From positions 122,275 to 186,274 of the forward strand of contig DAVR01000029.1 in NCBI GenBank assembly GCA_002507545.1: 64,000 nt of DNA. Reading direction: 5' to 3'. The notes below the pieces were generated by a model, which made no database searches, was not told the origin of the DNA, and worked only from the letters and a program-made list of their open reading frames with translations. Every line of letters begins with the position of its first letter. The stretch's first letter is position 1. A program made the position numbers and the translations under genes. Positions 27,161 through 35,700 of the stretch are shown in pieces. The DNA comes from Archaeoglobus sp. UBA230 (GTDB lineage Archaea > Halobacteriota > Archaeoglobi > Archaeoglobales > Archaeoglobaceae).

Positions 27161-28126
27161 ATGTTAGAGAGCAGAAAGGTTTTTTTCAGTGGTAAAAGCA
27201 GCTACATCTTAACCCTTCCCAAGAAATGGGTTAAGGAGAACGGGATTGAGGCAGGAAATGAGGTTATAATGAGCATAGGAAAGAATTTCATAACAATATA
27301 TCCAAAGAAGGCCGATTTGAAGAAGAAACTGGTCAGTATTGATTCCAAGGATTTGAGGCATGAGACCCTTATGCGAAGAATAATCTCCTACTATCTCGCG
27401 GGCATGGACTCCATAAGACTGACAGTTTACAACGAGGAGCAAAGGTCTGCAATTTCGAGGGCAACGGACATTCTAATTGGTGCCGAGGTGGTGGAGGATA
27501 CCGGAAAGGAGATTGTAATGGAGATATTTTTGGATAACTCAAGATTAAAGACTGAAAATATCATGAGAAGGATGGGGAATACCTGTGTGGGCATGGTTTC
27601 AGATTTCTGCACCGCCCTTAAAAAGTTTGATAGATACATCTGCAACTCAATAATAGCAAGGGAGAGAGAAGTGGACAGGCTGCATTTTCTGCTTCTCAGA
27701 CAGTTGAAACTGGCAAACATGCATGCTGACGTAGCTTCTGAACTTGAGATACCTGTTGAGAAAATTCAGGAATATAGAACGGTTGTCAGGTCTCTTGAGA
27801 GAGTTGCAGACCATGCCGCGAATATGGCAGAGAGTTTACTTGAGCTTGGTAAACCCGTCGAGTATCTATGCGAGTTAGTTGATGCAGACCTTGAAATGCT
27901 ACGCACAGCGGTTGTCGCCTTTCTTGAAAACGAAATAGAGCTTGCCGAGGTAGTACTTGAAGAATTTGACGAATTTGAAGAGCTTGAAAAAAGATTTTAC
28001 AGCCGTGTCCTGTCTGCTGATGTAGAAGAGGCCCTGTATCTCAAATCAATAATTGATAGCATTTCAAGAATTGCGAGCTATTCGGCAGATATTGCGGAAG
28101 TGGTCGTTGATATGGCTGTCGTATAG
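27161..28126 (+). CDS. PhoU-like phosphate regulator with AbrB-type DNA-binding domain
   Basis: Residues 1-50 form a SpoVT/AbrB swapped-hairpin domain ([19 protein letters not shown], typical of AbrB). Residues 95-321 are two PhoU-like helical bundles with [14 protein letters not shown] in the first and [21 protein letters not shown] spacing in the second. The fusion suggests a transcription factor that senses phosphate state. It is divergent from pit across 88 bp and is the obvious candidate regulator of both promoters. Confidence 0.9.
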   Translation: MLESRKVFFSGKSSYILTLPKKWVKENGIEAGNEVIMSIGKNFITIYPKKADLKKKLVSIDSKDLRHETLMRRIISYYLAGMDSIRLTVYNEEQRSAISRATDILIGAEVVEDTGKEIVMEIFLDNSRLKTENIMRRMGNTCVGMVSDFCTALKKFDRYICNSIIAREREVDRLHFLLLRQLKLANMHADVASELEIPVEKIQEYRTVVRSLERVADHAANMAESLLELGKPVEYLCELVDADLEMLRTAVVAFLENEIELAEVVLEEFDEFEELEKRFYSRVLSADVEEALYLKSIIDSISRIASYSADIAEVVVDMAVV

Positions 28127-28163
28127 TTTAAAAACAGAAAGATGAAAGGGGGTAATAAGACCT

Positions 28164-28730
28164 ATGGCAGGAGAAACTCTGCTTAAATTTCTTGATGTGG
28201 TTTCAGAACACATAAGGAATCTGAAGAATCACATAAATCCAGAGAGTGTCGAGAACGTGATCAACCTGATTGACAGTTCTAAGGCAATTTTCGTCATTGG
28301 GGCAGGAAGGAGTGGTTATATTGCAAAAGCCTTTGCCATGCGGTTAATGCATCTGGGTTATGCAGTTTACGTCGTCGGAGAGACTGTTACGCCAAGAATT
28401 ACAAAGGATGACACGCTTATAGCCATATCGGGCAGTGGAGAAACAACATCTGTTGTTAACATAAGCAGAAAGGCAAAAGACATAGGCTCAAGGCTTATAG
28501 CCATCACAGGAAGTAGAAAATCAAGCCTCGCCGAAATGGCGGATGTGATTGTTCTGATAAAGGGCAAAGTGAAGGATGAGAGGGACGAAAAGTTATCTCA
28601 GCTTGCCCCTCTTGGTACAATGTTTGAGCTAACAACAATGATATTTCTGGATGCCCTTGTTGCAGAGATAATGATGAGAAAGCATCTAACTGAAAGTGAT
28701 CTTGAGGCGAGGCATGCTGTGCTTGAGTGA
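28164..28730 (+). CDS. hxlB: 6-phospho-3-hexuloisomerase (SIS domain)
   Basis: This 188-residue single SIS-domain protein has VIGAGRSGYIAKAFAMRL and ISGSGETTSV, the sugar-phosphate motifs of hexuloisomerase. It interconverts 6-phospho-3-hexulose and fructose-6-phosphate in the ribulose monophosphate pathway, which many archaea run in reverse to make ribulose-5-phosphate. The synthase partner is not in this window. GGGGGT precedes the ATG. Confidence 0.9.
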   Translation: MAGETLLKFLDVVSEHIRNLKNHINPESVENVINLIDSSKAIFVIGAGRSGYIAKAFAMRLMHLGYAVYVVGETVTPRITKDDTLIAISGSGETTSVVNISRKAKDIGSRLIAITGSRKSSLAEMADVIVLIKGKVKDERDEKLSQLAPLGTMFELTTMIFLDALVAEIMMRKHLTESDLEARHAVLE

Positions 28731-28739
28731 GGTGATATT

Positions 28740-29774
28740 CTGAAGGAGATTATTGCAAAACTGAGCAATGCTCATGGAATAAGTGGATATGAGGACGAAT
28801 TGAGGGAAATAGTAAAGAGGGAGCTTGAAGGATGGGCTGATGAGATTAAAACAGACAGTATGGGGAATCTAATCTGCACGAAAAACGGAGGAAAACCTGA
28901 GATAATGGTTGCTGCGCACATGGATGAGATCGGCTTTGTTGTGAAGTATATTGACGAGAAGGGCTTTATAAGAGTAGCTCCAATTGGGGGCTGGTTTTCC
29001 CAGATAGCTCTCGCACAAAGAGTAGTTCTCTACGGAAAAAAGAAGATTTACGGCGTTATTGGCTGCAAACCGCCTCATCTTATGAAGGACGAGGAGAGGA
29101 AGAAGGCTGTTGAGATCAAAGACATGTTCGTGGATGTTGGGGCGAGCAGCAAAGAGGAGGTTCTTGAGATGGGAATAAATGTCGGAACACCGGTTGCTCT
29201 TGATAGAGAAGTGGTTGAGCTGGCAAACGGAAGGCTTACAGGAAAAGCCTTCGACAACAGGGTTGGCGTAGCTGTGATGATTGAGGCTGTGAAAAGGAGT
29301 AAAGCCGACATCACGATCCACGCTGTTGCAACTGTTCAGGAGGAAGTTGGGTTGAAGGGTGCAAGAACATCGGCCTTTGCCATTGAACCTGATGCTGCGA
29401 TAGCTGTTGACAGCTGTGTTGCTGCCGACTTTCCAGGCAGTGAAACCGCGCATATGGACGTAAAGCTCGGAAAGGGGGCTGCTATTACTGTGATTGACGC
29501 TTCTGGTAGAGGCTTGATCACATCGCCCAAAGTTCTGAGGTGGTTGACCGAGACTGCAGACAAACACAACATTCCCTACCAGCTTGAAGTGGCTGAAGGG
29601 GGGACAACAGATGCAACTGCAATCAATCTCACAAAAGCCGGAATTCCTGCTGGAGTCGTCAGTGTGCCTGCAAGATATATTCACAGCCCGGTGGAGGTCG
29701 TGGATATCAAAGATGTGGAGAGTGCTGTTGAGATAGTAGCAAAATCTCTGGAAAGTGCCAAAGAATACTTTTAG
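28740..29774 (+). CDS. M42 family metallo-aminopeptidase with probable CTG start
   Basis: The 344-residue M42 peptidase (tetrahedral aminopeptidase family) shows the metal ligands and catalytic residues in AAHMDEIGF, GKAFDNRVG, VQEEVGLKGA, DSC and the C-terminal IHSPVEV. The family-typical N-terminus (AKLSNAHGISGYEDELR) lies in frame upstream of the first conventional start codon, TTG at 28800. The only possible start with a ribosome binding site is CTG at 28740, four bases after GAGGTGA; an in-frame TGA lies at 28728-28730. The gene follows hxlB by 9 bp. Confidence 0.9.
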   Translation: MKEIIAKLSNAHGISGYEDELREIVKRELEGWADEIKTDSMGNLICTKNGGKPEIMVAAHMDEIGFVVKYIDEKGFIRVAPIGGWFSQIALAQRVVLYGKKKIYGVIGCKPPHLMKDEERKKAVEIKDMFVDVGASSKEEVLEMGINVGTPVALDREVVELANGRLTGKAFDNRVGVAVMIEAVKRSKADITIHAVATVQEEVGLKGARTSAFAIEPDAAIAVDSCVAADFPGSETAHMDVKLGKGAAITVIDASGRGLITSPKVLRWLTETADKHNIPYQLEVAEGGTTDATAINLTKAGIPAGVVSVPARYIHSPVEVVDIKDVESAVEIVAKSLESAKEYF

Positions 29775-29840
29775 AGAAAATTTTTATTTCGAGTGGCTTT
29801 AGGAATCAAAAAGACTGCAGATTTCTGGAGGTGATAACTC

Positions 29841-31019
29841 ATGAAAATCTGGGTTATTGGTGCTTACGGTATTGTTTCTACCACTGCAATGGTGGGTGCA
29901 AAGGCGATAGCCAAAGAGATTGCTCCAAGAACAGGTTTAGTTTCTGAGCTTCCTCCCTTTAGAGGGATTGATAAATACGCCCCACTTGAATTTGAATTCG
30001 GTGGCCATGAAGTAAGAATGCTCAAAAACGCTTTTGAAGCTGCAGAAGAGCATTGGGAGCTTAACAGACATTTTGAAAGAGACTTACTCGATGCAGTCAA
30101 AGAAGACCTCGAAAAAATAGTTGCAAACAAGGGCACCGCCCTTAACTGCGGAACAGGAATCCAAGGGCTTGGAAAGATAGAGACACTTGAGGATGATGGG
30201 CTTACTCTGAAAGAGATAGTCAACAGAATAACAGAGGATATCAAGAGATTTGCCGATGATGAGACGGTGGTTATAAACCTTGCCTCCACCGAACCGCTGC
30301 CAAATCTCAGCGAGGAGTACCACGGAACATTGGAAGGATTCGAGAGGATGATTGACGAAAATAAGAAAGAATATGCTTCAGCAAGCATGTTATACGCTTA
30401 TGCAGCCCTAAAGCTTGGACTGCCATACGCGAACTTCACACCCAGTCCCGGCTCGGCTATACCTGCGTTAAAGGAGCTTGCAGAAAAAATGGGTGTTCCA
30501 CACGCAGGAAATGACGGGAAAACGGGAGAGACACTTGTCAAAACAACCCTCGCACCGATGTTTGCCTATAGAAACATGGAAGTAGTGGGATGGATGAGCT
30601 ACAACATCCTTGGTGATTACGATGGCAAAGTGCTCTCAGCGAGAGACAACAAGGAGAGTAAAGTTCTGAGCAAGGATAAGGTTCTGGAAAAAATGCTCGG
30701 CTACTCCCCTTACAGCATCACAGAGATACAGTACTTCCCAAGCCTCGTTGACAATAAAACTGCCTTCGACTTCATACACTTCAAGGGCTTCCTCGGCAGG
30801 CTGATGAAGTTCTACTTCATCTGGGATGCCATAGACGCTATCGTTGCTGCTCCTTTAATCCTCGACATCGCTCGCTTTCTACTCTTTGCCAAGAAGAAGG
30901 GTGTGAAGGGAGTTGTGAAGGAAATGGCCTTTTTCTTCAAGAGTCCAATGGACACCAATGTGATCAACACACACGAGCAGTTTGAAGTGCTGAAGAAGTG
31001 GTATTCCAAGCTATCCTAA
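29841..31019 (+). CDS. ino1: Inositol-1-phosphate synthase
   Basis: This 392-residue enzyme converts glucose-6-phosphate to L-myo-inositol-1-phosphate with NAD+. The Rossmann opening WVIGAYGIVSTTAM and the core TPSPGSAIPALKELAEK, NDGKTGETLVKT and SYNILGDYDG motifs are all present. The length and sequence are close to the Archaeoglobus fulgidus enzyme as I remember it. GGAGGTGAT is five bases upstream of the ATG. The product feeds di-myo-inositol phosphate and inositol lipids; the next steps are encoded about 1.3-3 kb away. Confidence 0.97.
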   Translation: MKIWVIGAYGIVSTTAMVGAKAIAKEIAPRTGLVSELPPFRGIDKYAPLEFEFGGHEVRMLKNAFEAAEEHWELNRHFERDLLDAVKEDLEKIVANKGTALNCGTGIQGLGKIETLEDDGLTLKEIVNRITEDIKRFADDETVVINLASTEPLPNLSEEYHGTLEGFERMIDENKKEYASASMLYAYAALKLGLPYANFTPSPGSAIPALKELAEKMGVPHAGNDGKTGETLVKTTLAPMFAYRNMEVVGWMSYNILGDYDGKVLSARDNKESKVLSKDKVLEKMLGYSPYSITEIQYFPSLVDNKTAFDFIHFKGFLGRLMKFYFIWDAIDAIVAAPLILDIARFLLFAKKKGVKGVVKEMAFFFKSPMDTNVINTHEQFEVLKKWYSKLS

Positions 31020-31040
31020 TTTTTAAAAATAAAAAATTAG
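31016..31040. terminator. Bidirectional terminator between convergent genes
   Basis: CTAATTTTT and AAAAATTAG form 9-bp inverted arms over the two stop codons of ino1 and the acyl-CoA dehydrogenase. This gives T-tracts on both strands, the usual archaeal termination signal. Confidence 0.5.
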
Positions 31041-32200
31041 CGAACTCCAAGCAGATTTCTCGCCACAATAAGCTTTTCTATTTCCTTTGCACCTTCGTAG
31101 ATTTCAGTTATTTTCGCATCCCTGTAGAACTGATTTATCGGATATTCGTCAATGTAACCATAACCACCGTGGAATTGGAGAGCCCAGTTGCATGTTTCAA
31201 CAGCAACGTCACCAGCATACCATTTAGCCATAGCTGAAAGCATGTTGTCTGGCTTACCCTGTTCAACCTGCACGGCAGCAGCTCTGTAAACGAGTGTTCT
31301 CGCTGCCTCAATTTTTGTTGCCAGCTCAGCAAGTCTGAACTGGATGTACTGAAAAGCAGCCAATGGAACGCCGAATGCTTTTCTCTGCTTGACATACTCC
31401 ACTGCAAGCTTCAAAGCCCCCTTGGCAATCCCAACAGCCTGTGCGGCAACCCAAACTCTGCTTATGTCGAAGAATTCCATCATGTAGTAGAATCCTTTGC
31501 CCTCTTCCCCAACGAGGTTCTCGTCTGGAACTCTGACGTTGCTGAAGCTGACCTCTGCCGTATCACTCGCCCTGATCCCCATCTTCCCCAAAATTTTTGT
31601 TGCCTTGTATCCCTCTCTGTTTGTTTCGACGATGAAGTAGCTAATTCCTCTATGCTTAGCCTTCGGATCCATTTCCCTCGTCCTTGCAGTCACCAGCAGA
31701 AAGTCAGCTATAGTTCCATTGCTGATGAACTGCTTTGTCCCATTAATTACCCACTCATCTCCCTCCTTAACCGCTCTCGTTTTAATGTTAGCAGCATCAC
31801 TGCCCGCATCTGGCTCAGTATTGGCCATTCCCATTATCACATCTCCTCTTGCCAGCTTTGGGAGCCACTTCTCCTTCTGTTCCTCACTGCCATGCAGATG
31901 CAGTATCTCAAAGCCAAAGGTCGGAATGAGGCAGGCAAGCCCAAGACCGGGATTTACCGCTGAAAATTCTTCCATCACAATCATTTTCTCTATTGGCCCG
32001 TATCCACCACCGCCATACTCCTCTGGGATGTCCACCGCATGAAATCCGAGTTTAGCACATTTCTTCCACAGCTCGAAGGGGAACTTCTCCTCTCTATCGC
32101 ATTCTCTTGCCAGTTCAGGTGTGAACTCCTTTTCTGCAAACTCCCTTGCAGCCCTTCTGATGTCTTCCTGCTCTTCGGTAAAGGTAAAACCGATTGCCAT
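31037..32200 (-). CDS. Acyl-CoA dehydrogenase (canonical)
   Basis: This 387-residue protein is a standard acyl-CoA dehydrogenase. It has MANTEPDAGSDAANIKT in the flavin region, FHGGYGYIDEYPINQFYRDA and the catalytic base Glu in IYEGAKEI near residue 368. It oxidises a short- or branched-chain acyl-CoA and passes electrons to ETF. Unlike the protein at 1134-2450 its active-site residue is the normal Glu. A TATATATT element 22-29 bases upstream suits a leaderless start. It is a single gene. Confidence 0.95.
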   Translation of the reverse strand: MAIGFTFTEEQEDIRRAAREFAEKEFTPELARECDREEKFPFELWKKCAKLGFHAVDIPEEYGGGGYGPIEKMIVMEEFSAVNPGLGLACLIPTFGFEILHLHGSEEQKEKWLPKLARGDVIMGMANTEPDAGSDAANIKTRAVKEGDEWVINGTKQFISNGTIADFLLVTARTREMDPKAKHRGISYFIVETNREGYKATKILGKMGIRASDTAEVSFSNVRVPDENLVGEEGKGFYYMMEFFDISRVWVAAQAVGIAKGALKLAVEYVKQRKAFGVPLAAFQYIQFRLAELATKIEAARTLVYRAAAVQVEQGKPDNMLSAMAKWYAGDVAVETCNWALQFHGGYGYIDEYPINQFYRDAKITEIYEGAKEIEKLIVARNLLGVR

Positions 32201-32249
32201 AGTTAAAGTAGAATATGAACCTATATATTCTCTTTGATTCGTGTTATGG

Positions 32250-32360
32250 TCTTTTAGTCGGGCATGTTGTAGAGCAATGCTTACAACGCCAGTGTGGTAT
32301 TTGGGATGGCATCAGCGATGACTGCAGTGGCAGAGCAGCTGTTGGGAAAACAGCAATTTT
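32250..32360 (+). ncRNA. Candidate structured RNA (unknown family)
   Basis: The 183-bp gap 32201-32383 contains a segment richer in G+C than its flanks, with several nested hairpins. GGC (61-63)-GTTGTA (66-71)-AGC (73-75) pair with GCT-TACAAC-GCC (79-90), leaving an AAT loop. CTGC/GCAG flank an AGTG loop. GCTGTT (32338-32343) and AACAGC (32349-32354) enclose GGGAA and are followed by AATTTT. A TATATATT element at 32222-32229 would start a transcript near 32250 on the plus strand. No reading frame is convincing. Box C/D and H/ACA motifs were not clearly identified, so no family is claimed. Confidence 0.35.
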
Positions 32361-32383
32361 AGAAAAATATTCTGCTACTCTTT

Positions 32384-33112
32384 TTAACTTTGCTGAATGC
32401 TCGGATAGATGATATACCTTGCGGCCATTAAATCAGATGGAGTGTCTATTTCTATCCACGGCAAACCCTTCGTGGACTCGTAGGACACTTCAAGTCCAGC
32501 ATCAATCATTGACTGAAAAGCCTCCTCGTAGAAGACCCTTCTCCCTTTTTTGTCCATAACCAGAGTGATATGCTCGCTCAGGTCATCAACAGCATTCTGA
32601 TGAACCTTCGCAATCCCGATATACTCACCATTAGCTTCGTTCGGTGGTATCTGTTTGCTGATCTTCTTAACAGAACTATCAACAATCTTTACCTTCATCT
32701 CTTCTTCTCCAAGCTTTTTAACAGTATCAACAGACAGTGTCAGATTCTCACTGCTGTTGTCGTGAAGATAGTCAAATATCTTCGGATGAAAGAGGACGTC
32801 CGAGTTCAAAATGTAAAATCCCTTCCGAACGTAGTCAATGGCAAGATGCAAGCTGTATATATTGTTTGTTTTTTTGTAAAGACTGTTGTGAACGAATTTA
32901 AAATTCAGATCGAATCGGGAAAGATACTCCCTCAACTTGTAACCCTTATGACCCGTAACTACGATTATATCCCTTATCCCCCTTCCCTCCAGTGCCTGAA
33001 CCGCGTAATAGATAAGAGGTTTGTTACCGATTTTGAGTAGAGCTTTTGGGATTTCACGAGTATGATGTCCCAGTCTTGAACCATAGCCCGCAGCAAGTAT
33101 TACTGCCTCCAT
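32384..33112 (-). CDS. CTP:inositol-1-phosphate cytidylyltransferase (stand-alone)
   Basis: This 242-residue nucleotidyltransferase has AAGYGSRLGHHTREIPKALL at residues 7-26, the NTP-binding loop, and the metal-binding NSDVLFH segment. It would make CDP-inositol from CTP and inositol-1-phosphate. The divergent neighbour is the CDP-alcohol transferase that uses this product, and ino1 lies 1.4 kb away. In A. fulgidus and several other thermophiles the two activities are one fused protein; here they are separate. A TATA box 25 nt upstream is shared with the divergent gene. Confidence 0.85.
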   Translation of the reverse strand: MEAVILAAGYGSRLGHHTREIPKALLKIGNKPLIYYAVQALEGRGIRDIIVVTGHKGYKLREYLSRFDLNFKFVHNSLYKKTNNIYSLHLAIDYVRKGFYILNSDVLFHPKIFDYLHDNSSENLTLSVDTVKKLGEEEMKVKIVDSSVKKISKQIPPNEANGEYIGIAKVHQNAVDDLSEHITLVMDKKGRRVFYEEAFQSMIDAGLEVSYESTKGLPWIEIDTPSDLMAARYIIYPSIQQS

Positions 33113-33131
33113 GGAAAATGTTAAAAGGGGA

Positions 33132-33157
33132 GTTATTTAAAACTACCCCCAAGGGGT
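33132..33157. promoter_or_regulatory. Shared TATA box and small inverted repeat between the solute genes
   Basis: TTATTTAAAA at about 33135-33143 lies 25 nt from the ATG at 33112 on the minus strand and would start the plus transcript near 33162. ACCCC-CAA-GGGGT (33145-33157) is a 5-bp inverted repeat on the plus side of the TATA box. It could be an operator; this is weak on its own. Confidence 0.4.
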
Positions 33158-33179
33158 GATTTGAATCAAATGGGAGTAT

Positions 33180-33755
33180 TTGCTGACGGAACTCGTTTAT
33201 CGGAGGTTCTCAAGACCTCTTGCGAAACTGCTGTCGAAAACGAGCATTACGCCGAATACGGTGACGTTCATCGCCACAGCAGTCGGATTGGTATCTGCTG
33301 CAGTCATAGCTACGCATGAGATATACTTAGGAGTTCTTATACTGCTCATCTCCCAGATACTGGACTGCACAGATGGTGATCTGGCAAGATTGACTGGAAA
33401 AACGACAAAGAAGGGAGCATATCTCGATAGGGTTTTTGACAGGTTCGTTGATGCTGCTATCGTTATTGGCATCGTGTATCTCTACCCAGTTTACCTGTGG
33501 TTAGCCGGCTTTCTCGCTGCAGTCGGTTCCTTTGGTGTAAGTATAACCAGAGCAATGGCGGAGGCTGAGGGGGCAGAATGCAAGGTTGGTATCGGTGGAA
33601 GAGACACGAGGCTTGCGATTATAATGGTCGGACTCGTTGCTGGACATACAATGCAAAAAGAGGTGTTTGTTTACAGCTTGACTCTATGGGTGGTGGCTAT
33701 TCTCGGCTTCATCACCACCTTCCACCGCATGATCCACACCATAAAGCAACTTTAA
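33180..33755 (+). CDS. CDP-inositol:inositol-1-phosphate transferase (CDP-alcohol phosphotransferase)
   Basis: This 191-residue protein has about six membrane helices and a complete CDP-alcohol phosphotransferase signature, DGDLARLTGKTTKKGAYLD then RVFDR, with its four acidic residues. It would join CDP-inositol and inositol-1-phosphate to form phosphorylated di-myo-inositol phosphate, a thermoprotectant precursor. TTG at 33180 is the only conventional start in this frame, because TGA lies at 33162; GGGAG is three bases upstream. The alternative, archaetidylinositol-phosphate synthase, cannot be excluded, but the adjacent cytidylyltransferase favours solute synthesis. Confidence 0.82.
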   Translation: MLTELVYRRFSRPLAKLLSKTSITPNTVTFIATAVGLVSAAVIATHEIYLGVLILLISQILDCTDGDLARLTGKTTKKGAYLDRVFDRFVDAAIVIGIVYLYPVYLWLAGFLAAVGSFGVSITRAMAEAEGAECKVGIGGRDTRLAIIMVGLVAGHTMQKEVFVYSLTLWVVAILGFITTFHRMIHTIKQL

Positions 33756-33758
33756 TCT

Positions 33759-34520
33759 TTAGCTCATCGCAAACAATGCTGCACCAACAGCTCCCACTAT
33801 CTGAGGCTCAGCGGGAATTTTTACCTCCATTCCGAGTTCTCTCTCAAGGGCTTTCTTCATCGCTTTGTTTTTTGCCACGCCACCAGTCAGAACCACATCG
33901 GGCTCAACTTTAACCCTCCTCGCCATTGCAGCTATTCTTGAGGCTATTGCCTCATGTATTCCCGCAACAATGTCCTCCACCCTCTCTCCAGAGGCAAGAT
34001 GGCTGATCACTTCAGACTCTGCAAAAACCGTGCAGGTTGAAGAAATCTTCGTTGCCCTATTCGCTCTCTCTGCTACATCTCCGAGGTCCTCGATTTTCAG
34101 GTGTAAGGCGGAAGCCATGACCTCAAGGAATCTGCCCGTACCAGCAGCACATTTATCATTCATCACGAACTCTGCGACCTTACCGTTCTCAATCGAGATG
34201 ACTTTGCTGTCCTGCCCCCCTATGTCAATAACCGTTCTTGCAGTAGGAATGAAGAAAAGAGCACCCTTAGCATGGCAGCTTATTTCCGTAACGGTTCTAT
34301 CAGCAAAACTGACTTTATTTCGTCCGTAGCCGGTCGCGACTATTCTCTCGATATTTCCTTTATTAATCCCAGCTTCTTCCAGAGCCTCACCAAACACTTT
34401 GTCAGCAGTTTCTTCCAAATTTGGTGAAACTTTGATGACTTTATAAGCTACCAACTCCCCGTCTTTCAGCAGAACACATTTAGCAGTCAACGAGCCAACA
34501 TCTATCCCCGCCACTATCAT
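33759..34520 (-). CDS. Activator ATPase of a 2-hydroxyacyl-CoA dehydratase (HgdC-like)
   Basis: This 253-residue protein belongs to the BadF/HgdC ATPase family. It has the phosphate-binding GIDVGSLTAK, GGQDSK, and the [4Fe-4S] ligand cysteines in NDKCAAGTGRF and SSTCTVFAE. The homodimer injects one ATP-driven low-potential electron into the dehydratase. It is the third gene of the operon, 4 bp after the larger dehydratase subunit. Having only one activator gene argues for a dehydratase or reductase of the HgdABC type rather than a four-subunit benzoyl-CoA reductase. Confidence 0.92.
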   Translation of the reverse strand: MIVAGIDVGSLTAKCVLLKDGELVAYKVIKVSPNLEETADKVFGEALEEAGINKGNIERIVATGYGRNKVSFADRTVTEISCHAKGALFFIPTARTVIDIGGQDSKVISIENGKVAEFVMNDKCAAGTGRFLEVMASALHLKIEDLGDVAERANRATKISSTCTVFAESEVISHLASGERVEDIVAGIHEAIASRIAAMARRVKVEPDVVLTGGVAKNKAMKKALERELGMEVKIPAEPQIVGAVGAALFAMS

Positions 34521-34524
34521 GGAA

Positions 34525-35700
34525 TCACTTCAGCATCTCAAGAAAGGCTTCAAGCCTCGTCTCCACCTGAGCCTCGCTGAAGACTCTTGAGTCTACCATA
34601 TCAGCCTCAATAACAACTGAAGGTACATCAATCATCTTCTGCAGCTCGTATTGACCAAAGGAGTAGGGCTTGCAGCTTCTGTTGGAGTGAATAACAACCC
34701 CATCAACATCATAGTAATTGATCAGCCTGTTTATAGCCTCAGCCATATGCTCAAGCCCTATGTTGAGGTAGATGAAGGTATAAGTTTCTGCCATGCTCCA
34801 GAATATGTCGCTCTTGTCCATTGAAATGAATCCCGTCCACGCGTTGGTGTAGGTGTCGGCAACAAGACACGCATTTCTGTCAGCGAAGAATTCAGCAAAC
34901 CATCTAAGTCTGTACCACACGGGAATGTTATCCCAGAGGAGCCTAACCTCTTCATTCTCTACAGCCCCCTCTCCTCTCTTGACCCTCTCAACCAGCTCCT
35001 TTTTCATCTCTGCGTAGAATTCGATTGGGTAGTCGGTGCCCCTTAAACAGACGATTGGTGCCATATTCAAGAATGCATCAAAGCACGTTAGCGGGGAAGG
35101 CTTGTTTTTAGCCATGTGCAGAACGTCAGAGTAGCTATTCACACCTTCAATGGATTTTATTAATGTCTCCTTTAACTTCGAGTCACTTAACTCCCTTCCG
35201 GTAGTTTTCTCAAGAAAGTCTACAAATTCGTAAAGCTGATCGTGGACATACTGGATATAACTCTCCTTCAACTCCTTTCTGACGAAGGGTGTATCAAGGA
35301 TAAAGAGTGGAACCTTGAAAATCCTGCTGAGGACCTGATACCACTTTATAACAGTGTTGCATATGTTGTTGCAGGCAAAGAGGAAATCCGGTTTTGGCAA
35401 ACCACCAACAGGACTTGTTCCAGCAAAAACGCATCCAATGTCACAGCGGGCATAGGAGCAGAGGTCCCTTGAGAACCCCCTCTTTTCAGCAAAATCACTG
35501 AAGTAAGGTCCCTGTTTTGCTGCTCCGATTAACGCGCCGTGATTTTCGGGATATACGGGATAAATGTCCATTGCATAAAGCAGTTCAACCGGAGCGCCGC
35601 TCGTGATCCATCCATTAACCTCCGTCTGCTTCCCCATCATGTAGTAGCCGCCCATTATCTGCTTCATTCTGTCGGTTGCTTTCAGCTTCTTCAAGGTCAT
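34525..35700 (-). CDS. 2-Hydroxyacyl-CoA dehydratase subunit (HgdA/BcrB-like)
   Basis: This 391-residue protein is of the 2-hydroxyglutaryl-CoA dehydratase D-component family. It shows MGGYYMMGKQTEVNGWI-type N-terminal residues and cysteines placed to bind an Fe-S cluster: SYARCDIGC, FACNNICN and SNRSCKPYSFGQ. With the smaller subunit it removes water from a 2-hydroxyacyl-CoA by a ketyl-radical mechanism. The substrate could be 2-hydroxyglutaryl-, lactyl-, phenyllactyl- or a related CoA thioester. It overlaps the upstream subunit as ATGA. Confidence 0.88.
   Translation of the reverse strand: MTLKKLKATDRMKQIMGGYYMMGKQTEVNGWITSGAPVELLYAMDIYPVYPENHGALIGAAKQGPYFSDFAEKRGFSRDLCSYARCDIGCVFAGTSPVGGLPKPDFLFACNNICNTVIKWYQVLSRIFKVPLFILDTPFVRKELKESYIQYVHDQLYEFVDFLEKTTGRELSDSKLKETLIKSIEGVNSYSDVLHMAKNKPSPLTCFDAFLNMAPIVCLRGTDYPIEFYAEMKKELVERVKRGEGAVENEEVRLLWDNIPVWYRLRWFAEFFADRNACLVADTYTNAWTGFISMDKSDIFWSMAETYTFIYLNIGLEHMAEAINRLINYYDVDGVVIHSNRSCKPYSFGQYELQKMIDVPSVVIEADMVDSRVFSEAQVETRLEAFLEMLK

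Noticed and set aside
26138..27162. Longer frames for the phosphate genes (to 26137 and 27162)
   Set aside because: Both run into a neighbouring gene; starts at 26068 and 27072 have overlap or promoter support.
32250..32360. Assignment of the structured segment to box C/D or H/ACA guide RNA
   Set aside because: GATGA- and ACA-like strings are present, but no paired C/D boxes or a convincing kink-turn was found by eye, so no family was assigned.
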